DNA of 38,658 nucleotides. Source: a virus. The notes beneath the pieces are model-generated. The model made no database searches. It worked only from the letters and a program-made list of their open reading frames with translations, and had not been told where the DNA came from. Position 1 is the first letter of the stretch. Every line of letters begins with the position of its first letter. Positions 1 through 6,687 of this stretch are shown here, in pieces. Where the stretch lies: positions 1 through 38,658 of the IMG/VR virus record IMGVR_UViG_3300025652_000194; one strand, written 5' to 3'. Made by a program: the position numbers and the translations under genes.

Positions 1-191
1 TGTGAATACCAAAGACCTTTAGGTTTATAACTCCCCTCTTCATTTTGGTTTACAGAAAATGGATGAATTTTATCATCGGTTGTCATAATGGTTAAAGCAT
101 CATCTGGAATTCTATCCATAATTTCTTGATTAACCTCACCCATAACAATTGATTCTTTTAATGTATTACCCCATATGTTGGTTAGTTTCAT
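1..191 (-). CDS. Hypothetical protein, N-terminal part (cut by window edge)
   Basis: Sixty-three codons are open from an ATG to the left edge; the protein begins MKLTNIWGNTLKESIVMGEV and continues with a mixed, mostly polar sequence. No family is recognised. It lies immediately downstream, on the same strand, of the major capsid gene and its terminator. A copy of the late-promoter-like 10-mer ends only two bases before the ATG, so it probably forms its own late transcription unit. Its place after gp23 suggests a virion or assembly protein, but that is inference from position only. Confidence 0.6.
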   Translation of the reverse strand, partial: MKLTNIWGNTLKESIVMGEVNQEIMDRIPDDALTIMTTDDKIHPFSVNQNEEGSYKPKGLWYS

Positions 192-193
192 AT

Positions 194-203
194 TAATAAA
201 TAT
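194..203 (-). promoter_or_regulatory. Late-promoter-like motif ATATTTATTA
   Basis: Exact copy of the 10-mer found in front of many minus-strand late genes. It sits between the terminator of the capsid gene and the ATG of the next gene. The gap to that ATG is only two bases, so a T4-like start-site spacing would put the transcript start at or inside the ATG; either the mRNA is leaderless or the real start codon is further in. Confidence 0.5.
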
Positions 204-226
204 CTAAAAAAGTATTAAACATAAAA

Positions 227-252
227 AAAGGTTCTGATAAATCAGAACCTTT
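227..252 (-). terminator. Rho-independent terminator after major capsid gene
   Basis: A 12-bp perfect stem (AAAGGTTCTGAT paired with ATCAGAACCTTT) with almost no spacer, followed on the minus strand by a run of T. It begins about 24 bases after the capsid stop codon. Confidence 0.85.
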
Positions 253-275
253 AGTTTTATATATAAAATAATTTC

Positions 276-2075
276 TTATCTTAATTCATTAGTGTTGAAA
301 GTAACAACTCCATCAACTCTTACGTGTCCGTAGAATCTGTTGTTTACCACTTTCTTAGCGTAACGTGTCATAATACCTTTTACTGGTGCAAAGTTGAACG
401 GGTTGAACATTGTTGGAGTAAGTTGCATTGGCACGTATGGTGCGTAAATGTAACCAGTATCTAATAATGATTTACCTTTGTGTCCTACTATGATTGAGTA
501 AGATGGGCTATAAGGGTCACGGTACACTTGGTAACGTCCACTTAATGAACCAACTCTTTCAATACCCATATTGTACTGGTCTTGTTCTGGACTTGCGTCT
601 GAAACGTGGAAGTACTCAAGGTCGTCAAAGATTGCAGAAATTTCCGAAGAAACAACTATAAAGTTTGCTCCACCTCTTAAGGTAGCTTTATGGATTTGTG
701 CAGACAATTGGTTTACTCTTGTAATAAGAGTTTGATTCCAATCCTTTTGCGTATAAGGACTTGCAGCACTTGAAGCTTTTCTCCAACCGTTGTAATCCCA
801 TCTAAGAGTCCAAGCCGCAGCTTTTCTGATATCTCTAAGGATTTCCCTATCGATTTCAGCAGCAACTTGTTCAGATAACATAGCAGTTAATTCTGCTTCT
901 GCATCAATGTTGTGGAAAGCACTAACATCTTGAGCAAGTTCTGGAGACCAGGTAGCTCTTAATTTTCTTTCTTCAACAGATACAACAACTTCTTCCAAGT
1001 TGAATGATACCTCACCTAATTCAGTTTCAAGTTCTAAAGACGCATATTGTGTCCAAGATACACCGAAAGCTGTTTGAGTTAATGCAGAGTGAACACCCGC
1101 ATCAGCACCTACATAACCATCATATGTGGTTGTAGTTACTGCTGGGTGAGTTAAATCTACCTCTAAGTATAAGTCTCCAGCAGCATCACATATGTCACCA
1201 TATACAACAATACCTTTACCATATTTTTGTGTAACTAATCTGAAAGGAATTTCTTCACCAACAGCAAATATAGTTTCACCATCGTTTAAATCTACGATTG
1301 GAGCACCAGTGTCATTAACAACTTTAAGAGAAGCAAGGAATGATTCTGTATCCATTTCGTTTCCGTCTGGACCAGTTAATCTACCTTTATCTCTACCAGC
1401 ACCAAATCCAGATACTTTAAGGATAGCAGCTCTAAGAGAACCATCAGTTGCAGTTGGAAGTGCGGCAAGTGTTGCAGCAGCAGCGAATTCACCACTAGCG
1501 TTCATTGTTTGTAATGCAACAGTTGGGTTAGTAAGAATTGTTACCGTACCTTTAGATGCATCAAATAAACCATCATTGTAGTATAAATCGTAAAGTGATT
1601 TAGTCTTGTATGGTGTAGCAGCACAATTACCATCTACGTCAACGCAGTTTGGTAAGTGGTCAACAGCCATAGATGTATGAGCACTGAACGTAGGTCCATC
1701 AACGTATGGGTCACCACCAGCTCCAGAACCATCAACTCTGTTAGAAGTTTGTGGAACGAAGAAGAATAACTTACCGATAGGCATGTTCATAGCTTGTACT
1801 GATACAATATCATTAGCTAATAATTTAGAGAATACTCTCCTAACGATAGGGAATACAACTGTTTCAAATGAACCAGAAGATGTAGCGTTAGTAGTCTCTG
1901 TTAATAGAGTTGACGCTTGATTCTCAAATAATTGAGCAACGTTCTCTTTTACGTGTCCTTGTAGACCGTCTAAGAATCCTAAAGATTCCCATTTAGATTG
2001 AGTAAGTCTTCGAACTTCCTTCATGTGGTTTAATCCGATGTTTCCTACTTGACCTGAGTTTAATAAATGTGACAT
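276..2075 (-). CDS. 23: Major capsid protein, T4 gp23-like
   Basis: Precursor of the protein that forms the hexamers of the phage head. The 599-residue product aligns by eye with T4 gp23: the stretch RKLRATWSPELAQDVSAFH followed by DAEAELTAMLSEQ matches T4 RQLKAAYSIELAQDLRAVHG-DADAELSG, GGANFIVVSSEIS matches the T4 GEGNFIIAS region, and the C-terminal GYIYAPYVPM and GIMTRYAKK match T4 YYAPYV and GFKTRYG. It is somewhat longer than the T4 protein (521 residues). Residues 58-60 are LTE, in the position of the T4 prohead-protease cleavage site, so about 60 N-terminal residues are probably removed during maturation. It lies directly after the scaffold gene with a 31-base gap lacking any promoter motif, so the two are probably cotranscribed. 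The ATG is preceded by AAAATT. Confidence 0.95.
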   Translation of the reverse strand: MSHLLNSGQVGNIGLNHMKEVRRLTQSKWESLGFLDGLQGHVKENVAQLFENQASTLLTETTNATSSGSFETVVFPIVRRVFSKLLANDIVSVQAMNMPIGKLFFFVPQTSNRVDGSGAGGDPYVDGPTFSAHTSMAVDHLPNCVDVDGNCAATPYKTKSLYDLYYNDGLFDASKGTVTILTNPTVALQTMNASGEFAAAATLAALPTATDGSLRAAILKVSGFGAGRDKGRLTGPDGNEMDTESFLASLKVVNDTGAPIVDLNDGETIFAVGEEIPFRLVTQKYGKGIVVYGDICDAAGDLYLEVDLTHPAVTTTTYDGYVGADAGVHSALTQTAFGVSWTQYASLELETELGEVSFNLEEVVVSVEERKLRATWSPELAQDVSAFHNIDAEAELTAMLSEQVAAEIDREILRDIRKAAAWTLRWDYNGWRKASSAASPYTQKDWNQTLITRVNQLSAQIHKATLRGGANFIVVSSEISAIFDDLEYFHVSDASPEQDQYNMGIERVGSLSGRYQVYRDPYSPSYSIIVGHKGKSLLDTGYIYAPYVPMQLTPTMFNPFNFAPVKGIMTRYAKKVVNNRFYGHVRVDGVVTFNTNELR

Positions 2076-2106
2076 AATTTTTATGTTTTAATTTTAATTT
2101 TTATTA

Positions 2107-3663
2107 TTATCTATTATCGACTCTTTTCATTAAGTCCATAATTCTTGAAGTTTCTGTATCCATATAAGCACTGGCTTCATTTAGCTTAGACTTACTGGTA
2201 GATTCTTCTTTATTTAATTTGCTAAGTACTGACTCTGTAACTGATTTTTTTGAACCAAGTTCATTATCAATAGCCTTATAAAGTCTTTTTGATTCTAAGA
2301 TTGTGTTAACTTCATTATCAAATCTTTCGAATATAACTTCTTTCTCTTGTCTAGTAGTTGAATGTTCCATAAATAACTTAGCTACGTATGTTAAGTTAGA
2401 ATTGAACACTACTGTCTCGGCTAACATTGTTCTGAATTTATTATTGGCTTGTTTATATTCACCAATCTTACTTTTTAATTCATTAGCCTCTTTTAATAGG
2501 TTATTATATTTCTTGTTACTCTCGCTCATATTAGGAGCAGTAACGTTAGGAGCTTTAACCTTGTTGGCATCACCACCAGCACCTTGTATTGTTGTTTTGT
2601 TGGTTGTTACATTACGTCCTTTACCAACTTGTATTTTTTCTTCAATAGCTTCATCACCTTCTACATCTTCTTCTTCTACGATATCATCTTCTGCCATTAC
2701 CATTTGACCTTCGCCATTAGCATGAGATACAGCATCGTCATCAAATCCACCTACTAGATTATCTCCAGTGATTTCTTTGTCTGGACTAGCTTTAGTACCT
2801 TCTATATCACCAGTTTCTATATCACCAGTCATACTTGATTCTACATCACTTGATGCAGTTCTTGGTTTTCCACTTGCGGAAGCACCAATTTTTGTTTCTT
2901 TATTGAATTTTGGGTCAGCAAGTTCACTTTCGTCAAGAGCAATTTCATAAATCGCTTCTTCTTCTTCTTCACCAGGTATTTCATCCGAACTTGTGAAATC
3001 ATCAGTAGGAAGTTCTTCACCACCAATTTCAGCACCACCCATATCTGGTTCAGCACCAATTTCTTCTCCACCAAATTCTTCTGCACCAAATTCTTCTGGT
3101 TCAACAGCACCTTCTTCAGTTTTGATTACAAATTCACCAGGTTCGTTTACTGTTAATTTAACATCACCAGTTACATCATCAACCACCACTTCGATTTCAT
3201 CATCACCAGTTAATTTTTTATAAACCGCAATTACTTCATCATCTGAAGCACCAGTCATATCCATTTCTTCACCACCGAATTCATCTCCACCAGTTTCGTA
3301 ATCACCTTCAAGGTCATCACCTTCAAGGTCATCACCTAATTCAGAATCCGCACCAACTGCTGGGTCTGCACCCATTTCTTGACTAGCATCGCCAACATCA
3401 ACTCCACCCATATCATCATCAGCAGGTTCTGCACTAGGAACTTCTTCCCCAGCATCACTACTATCTAAATCTAATTCTTCGGTATCATCCATGTCAACAT
3501 CTTCTTCTACAAAACCTTCTTCTAAAGATTCTTTCACTACACCGTCAATTTCTTCTCTAGCTACGCTACGAAGTATTTCCTTGGTATTGGCATTTAGTGC
3601 TTCTTGGATTTTCTTAAGGTCCAACAAACTTTGTTCTAAAATTGATTTTTCTACTTTTGCCAT
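2107..3663 (-). CDS. 22: Prohead core scaffold protein, gp22-like, strongly acidic
   Basis: Expected role: internal scaffold on which gp23 assembles, later degraded by the prohead protease. Position between protease and capsid is that of T4 gene 22. Residues 1-35 are helical, about 45-345 are an extremely acidic Asp/Glu/Gly region with short repeats (for example GDDLEGDDLEGD and several GGEE units), and 383-518 are charged helices. Within the last part, FNSNLTYVAKLF followed by QEKEVIFERFD and ESKRLYKAI fits the pattern common in scaffold proteins of many large phages. At 518 residues it is about twice the T4 gp22 length, the excess being the low-complexity region. Identity rests on position plus this motif; confidence is good for scaffold, less for strict orthology. 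Confidence 0.8.
   Translation of the reverse strand: MAKVEKSILEQSLLDLKKIQEALNANTKEILRSVAREEIDGVVKESLEEGFVEEDVDMDDTEELDLDSSDAGEEVPSAEPADDDMGGVDVGDASQEMGADPAVGADSELGDDLEGDDLEGDYETGGDEFGGEEMDMTGASDDEVIAVYKKLTGDDEIEVVVDDVTGDVKLTVNEPGEFVIKTEEGAVEPEEFGAEEFGGEEIGAEPDMGGAEIGGEELPTDDFTSSDEIPGEEEEEAIYEIALDESELADPKFNKETKIGASASGKPRTASSDVESSMTGDIETGDIEGTKASPDKEITGDNLVGGFDDDAVSHANGEGQMVMAEDDIVEEEDVEGDEAIEEKIQVGKGRNVTTNKTTIQGAGGDANKVKAPNVTAPNMSESNKKYNNLLKEANELKSKIGEYKQANNKFRTMLAETVVFNSNLTYVAKLFMEHSTTRQEKEVIFERFDNEVNTILESKRLYKAIDNELGSKKSVTESVLSKLNKEESTSKSKLNEASAYMDTETSRIMDLMKRVDNR
3301..3335. repeat. 15-bp tandem duplication within scaffold gene
   Basis: The unit ATCACCTTCAAGGTC occurs twice in direct succession and a third partial copy follows. 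On the coding strand it gives the repeated acidic peptide GDDLE. It is a local slippage-type repeat that helps explain the length of the acidic region. Confidence 0.7.
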
Positions 3664-3727
3664 TTTTTGTTTGTATTAATTTTTAAATGTTAATTTATTG
3701 AATGCGTGGTATAATCCACCCATTTGA

Positions 3728-3737
3728 TAATAAATAT
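3728..3737 (-). promoter_or_regulatory. Late-promoter-like motif ATATTTATTA (scaffold-capsid operon)
   Basis: Exact 10-mer in the 111-base gap between protease and scaffold, 64 bases before the scaffold ATG. Just upstream on the minus strand is an AT-only-arm hairpin (ATGTTTTTT, 4-base loop, AAAAAACAT, 3738-3759) without a following T run; it might act as a weak terminator for the protease gene. The rest of the gap holds nothing else recognisable. Confidence 0.6.
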
Positions 3738-3774
3738 ATGTTTTTTATGTAAAAAACATTTTTTTGTTATTTTT

Positions 3775-4476
3775 TTAATTTAATAAGAATTTATTTATTT
3801 TAGTAATTAATAAATTTTCACTTTTATCTATAGACTCTGTAAATGGTTTTGCTTGTTCTCTACTATTAAACATCCAAGACCCAGGTGTACTTGGTGATGT
3901 CACAACATCCCAACAAATGATTTCAAAATCTTCTTGAACAATATGGTCACCATTAATTTCTGTAAGTGAACCAACACCCCTAGATGATACTCCAATCATT
4001 ATCTTATGTCTTAATAAGTTAGCAACTTCATCACCTTTACAAGATATAATTCCATGCTTAATGAAACCTGGTGACATAAGTACTTCCATAGTACCCATAA
4101 GTGTTTTTCCTTCCCACCATGTTTTAGTTATGTTATGTGATATTCTATCCCCAGCGATTATTGAAGATTCTGGATGGTCTAGTTCACCAACAGCTCTACG
4201 TTGTTGAATCAACTCTTGGTATCTATCTACCTCTCTTTCTAAGATATTTCGTGGATATATTCTTCCATTACGATTCTTTACACCCCATTTTTGTAATACA
4301 ACATAAACCACAAGTGGTTCAAACATTATATTAACACCAGTAGATATCTTATCAATCTCATTGATGAATTCTTGGTTTCGTGTATCATCTGGTGATATGT
4401 AACCAGCATCTTGTTCTATTAAGTATCCAAAACCAGTTTGTCCAGGTTTAAGTATTTTTACGTCAGCGTCAAACAT
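3775..4476 (-). CDS. 21: Prohead core protease, T4 gp21-like (herpesvirus-assemblin fold)
   Basis: Serine protease that matures the T4-type prohead by cutting scaffold, capsid and itself. The 233-residue product has the family landmarks: NRNGRIYP at 69-76, GELDHP at 98-103 with the probable catalytic His101, the ISHNITKTW strand at 112-120, and GVSSRG at 162-167 with the probable catalytic serine (Ser164 or Ser165). Length is close to T4 gp21 (212 residues). It lies between a terminator and the scaffold gene and has its own copy of the late motif 17 bases before the ATG. Predicted substrate sites of the L-x-E type occur in the neighbouring capsid protein. Confidence 0.92.
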   Translation of the reverse strand: MFDADVKILKPGQTGFGYLIEQDAGYISPDDTRNQEFINEIDKISTGVNIMFEPLVVYVVLQKWGVKNRNGRIYPRNILEREVDRYQELIQQRRAVGELDHPESSIIAGDRISHNITKTWWEGKTLMGTMEVLMSPGFIKHGIISCKGDEVANLLRHKIMIGVSSRGVGSLTEINGDHIVQEDFEIICWDVVTSPSTPGSWMFNSREQAKPFTESIDKSENLLITKINKFLLN

Positions 4477-4493
4477 GTATTCTTTTTTTATAC

Positions 4494-4503
4494 TAATAAA
4501 TAT
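4494..4503 (-). promoter_or_regulatory. Late-promoter-like motif ATATTTATTA (protease gene)
   Basis: Exact 10-mer inside the extended form TATATTTATTAGTA, 17 bases before the protease ATG. It lies about 16 bases downstream (minus sense) of a terminator, a terminator-then-motif arrangement repeated elsewhere in the window. Confidence 0.65.
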
Positions 4504-4519
4504 AAAGAAGACATTAAAA

Positions 4520-4541
4520 AAACCTAGAGTGGACTAGGTTT
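4520..4541 (-). terminator. Rho-independent terminator of the gene 6642-4541 operon
   Basis: Stem AAACCTAG / CTAGGTTT with a 6-base loop, followed on the minus strand by seven T. It starts at the stop codon of the upstream gene, so the hairpin overlaps the end of the coding sequence. Confidence 0.8.
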
Positions 4542-4978
4542 TATTTATTTTGCGTAAACTCGAAGTATTCAGAATCATTAAACACATCATCCAGTAATAT
4601 CTCAATGATATCATTTAATGTGTCCTTAATAAGTTGATTTTGCATGTTGTAGTTATTCTTTTGAAATAAGGTTACCTCACAATTCATATAACTCTTCCTT
4701 CCAAACCTAACACCAGATTTTCTCATATTAAAATCTACAATTACCTTATTAGTATGAAACATTGTAGAATCAATATTTAAGAATAACGTGTTTTTAATCT
4801 TTTTTGTAATGTTATGGATAATCTTATCATAATCATCAATTGTTATATCAATTGGGTTTGCCCAACCAGATATGTTAATGTACATAGATTTTGGATTCTT
4901 ATTATCTACTGTTCCGAAAACAACGTTAAGATTTGAGTGTTTGTCGATGATTAATTTTTTTCCATTTTTTACTATCAT
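4541..4978 (-). CDS. Conserved-looking hypothetical protein in head operon
   Basis: Product of 145 residues beginning MIVKNGKKLIID. An upstream in-frame TTG would add 11 residues, but the ATG is preferred because the extension begins between the neighbouring genes and adds an unrelated Leu-rich segment. The protein alternates predicted strands and helices, with a central NKVIVDFNMRKSGVRFGRKS segment and an acidic C-terminus. No family is recognised. It is the last gene of a four-gene late unit between portal and protease; the T4 counterpart interval carries small prohead core genes 67 and 68, so a minor prohead role is possible but unproved. Confidence 0.7.
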   Translation of the reverse strand: MIVKNGKKLIIDKHSNLNVVFGTVDNKNPKSMYINISGWANPIDITIDDYDKIIHNITKKIKNTLFLNIDSTMFHTNKVIVDFNMRKSGVRFGRKSYMNCEVTLFQKNNYNMQNQLIKDTLNDIIEILLDDVFNDSEYFEFTQNK

Positions 4979-5028
4979 AGTTGGTTGCTTAAGCCTTAAT
5001 ATAAGCAACAATTACGATAAGTCAAATT

Positions 5029-5394
5029 TTATTTGTAGTATATGGCGATGATGATTCCAAAACCAATTTGAACGATAGCCCATACAGTTGTTGCTACTGT
5101 TTTAAAAGTATTAAGTGATTCAACATCTGCTTTGATTTGTCTAAGAACACTTGGTGTACCAACCTCTTCCATATCTAGTTTCCACTTATCTATTACATCA
5201 ATTTCTCTTTCAAATGCTTCAAGACGAGCTAATTTAATATTAATCTCACTAAGTGCTTTATATAACCTACCATTACTCTCTGTGATTGTATCACGAAGCT
5301 TATTATCGTTATCATTTAATCTAAGTAGTTCAGCCAAAACAAGTTTTGAGTACTCATTCCAACCATCTTCTTTGGTTTCATCTTTATTTGCCAT
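5029..5394 (-). CDS. Coiled-coil protein with C-terminal membrane helix (XhlA-like layout)
   Basis: Product of 121 residues starting MANKDETKEDGW. The ATG follows a T-rich leader just after the previous stop; a longer reading with 21 extra residues overlaps the preceding gene and is less likely. Residues 15-95 are charged amphipathic helix (LNDNDNKLRD, INIKLARLEAFEREID), and the last 25 residues form one hydrophobic helix (TVWAIVQIGFGIIIAIYY). The order coiled coil then one membrane span resembles XhlA-type phage proteins, but sequence identity to that family cannot be claimed. A membrane-anchored protein in a head-gene operon could link prohead assembly to the inner membrane. Confidence 0.7.
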   Translation of the reverse strand: MANKDETKEDGWNEYSKLVLAELLRLNDNDNKLRDTITESNGRLYKALSEINIKLARLEAFEREIDVIDKWKLDMEEVGTPSVLRQIKADVESLNTFKTVATTVWAIVQIGFGIIIAIYYK

Positions 5395-5407
5395 TTTTTT
5401 TAATGAT

Positions 5408-5851
5408 TTATAATTTAGTAATGTTAATATATGAACCAACCATCTTTTTTGGTTCATTGTTTATTCCCCAATCTGTTATTAAACCCCTACATAGTAGTGT
5501 TACAACACTCCCATCTTTATGGTAATAATCAAGGATTATTTGAAACGGTTTTTCTGTCTTACTTTTAATATATTCATCTAATTTATTAATGAATTTTATA
5601 TCATCTCCTTTAACTAATAATTCTGTCAGTGGTTTATACCCATTTAATTCATCATCACTATAACCAAGTAACTTCTTTACTGATGAACTTAAATAACAAA
5701 ATTCTTTTTCAATATTCCATGACCAATAACCATTATCATTAGCATCATTTATTATATCACATGCCAATTCCAATTCATGTGTGCATTGGTCATAATCTTC
5801 ATAATTTATTAACTTCTTTAATTTGGTAATATTACTAGACTCTTCTATCAT
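5408..5851 (-). CDS. Stand-alone PAS-fold (PAS_3-like) protein
   Basis: The 147-residue product is almost entirely one PAS domain: GYWSWNIEKEFCYLSSSVKKL at 41-61 with LLGYSDDELNG at 61-71, then the beta-hairpin FQIILDYYHKDGSVVTLLCRG at 103-123 and the closing MVGSYINITKL. These are the hallmark PAS_3 elements (W-W/Y-x-x-S-x-x-K-x-x-LGY, then Y-R/H-x-x-DGS-x-x-W-like strand, then G-x-x-x-DIT). PAS domains usually bind a small ligand or dimerise and are attached to kinases or cyclases; here no output domain is present. It sits inside the late operon between portal and protease, 13 bases before the next ATG. Possible roles are a structural scaffold use of the fold or interference with host PAS signalling. 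The fold call is firm, the function unknown. Confidence 0.8.
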   Translation of the reverse strand: MIEESSNITKLKKLINYEDYDQCTHELELACDIINDANDNGYWSWNIEKEFCYLSSSVKKLLGYSDDELNGYKPLTELLVKGDDIKFINKLDEYIKSKTEKPFQIILDYYHKDGSVVTLLCRGLITDWGINNEPKKMVGSYINITKL

Positions 5852-5862
5852 GATAACTTTTT

Positions 5863-6642
5863 TTATTTTAAATCTTCTGTGAATTCTAATATCTTAGATA
5901 TATCGGTTAAAAATGTTTTAGGTTCGTACTTCTTATTTAATAAATTTTCCTTTGCTGCTAATAGACTTTCTTTAACACCAATTTCAGAATCTTTCAAGTT
6001 GCTGTTTATTAACTCTAAACAGTTAGAAACTGATTCTGTGAAAAACTCACTTTGTTCACTCTCATTAGATTCTGTTATGATTCTAATGGCCGTTTTGTAT
6101 GATTCATCCAGGTCTTCATATGTTTCATTATACTTCTCAACTAAGAATAAACCAATTTGACTATTTGGCATTACGAAACCTTCCGATACAACACTTGGTT
6201 TGTTATTTTTAATGTAATTAACAATACAGTTTGTTGTTTCAACAATCTTACCAATGGTGTTAGGGTTTCTATCTGTTAGTATTAAGTATGAAATGTTTTC
6301 ATGTAACAATTTTAAATCATCATTACCCATGTAAACATCTTTTACATTTAATACATCTGGATTTATAGCTATTAAAGAATTTATAGCTTCCTTTATTTCC
6401 TTCTTAGAAAACCCATCCATAAAGCCAATGCTTTCTTTCACAAATTCACGTGCAAGACTTTCATTTTCTTCAACCTTATCTTCAATATTCTTATATATTA
6501 AAAATTGGGTTTTCAATGATTTATTCTCCTTTAGTTGTTTTACGTAGCTTTTAAATGACGAATCACTATTAGCTCTTTTATTGCTAATATTTTCACATAA
6601 AACTGTATTAAAAGAACTTTTTATAAAACCAAAATTTTTCAT
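5863..6642 (-). CDS. Hypothetical helical protein, first gene of portal-protease operon
   Basis: Product of 259 residues, predicted nearly all alpha-helical and rich in Lys, Glu, Asn and Ser, starting MKNFGFIKSSFNTVLCENIS. Segments such as LKENKSLKTQFLIYKNIEDK and EDLDESYKTAIRIITES look like helical bundles; no signal peptide or membrane segment is seen. It has its own late motif 14 bases before the ATG and is followed at 11 bases by the PAS gene. Helical composition and position would suit a prohead core component, but there is no recognisable motif to prove that. Confidence 0.75.
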   Translation of the reverse strand: MKNFGFIKSSFNTVLCENISNKRANSDSSFKSYVKQLKENKSLKTQFLIYKNIEDKVEENESLAREFVKESIGFMDGFSKKEIKEAINSLIAINPDVLNVKDVYMGNDDLKLLHENISYLILTDRNPNTIGKIVETTNCIVNYIKNNKPSVVSEGFVMPNSQIGLFLVEKYNETYEDLDESYKTAIRIITESNESEQSEFFTESVSNCLELINSNLKDSEIGVKESLLAAKENLLNKKYEPKTFLTDISKILEFTEDLK

Positions 6643-6656
6643 AGTTTATTATTTAT

Positions 6657-6666
6657 TAATAAATAT
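6657..6666 (-). promoter_or_regulatory. Late-promoter-like motif ATATTTATTA
   Basis: Exact 10-mer within TATATTTATTAATA in the 45-base gap after the portal gene, 14 bases before the next ATG. This copy is embedded in a palindrome (TATTTATTAATAAATA), so a near-match also reads on the plus strand; that is probably incidental because no plus-strand gene follows. Confidence 0.6.
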
Positions 6667-6687
6667 AGATTATAGAGACAAAAAACA

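Noticed and set aside
2303-3223. Several plus-strand and alternate-frame ORFs in the scaffold gene
   Set aside because: They arise from low-complexity acidic codons that leave other frames open.
4979-5011. Upstream TTG start adding 11 residues to the gene at 4541
   Set aside because: An ATG with a better context lies inside, and the extension has no similarity in character to the rest of the protein.
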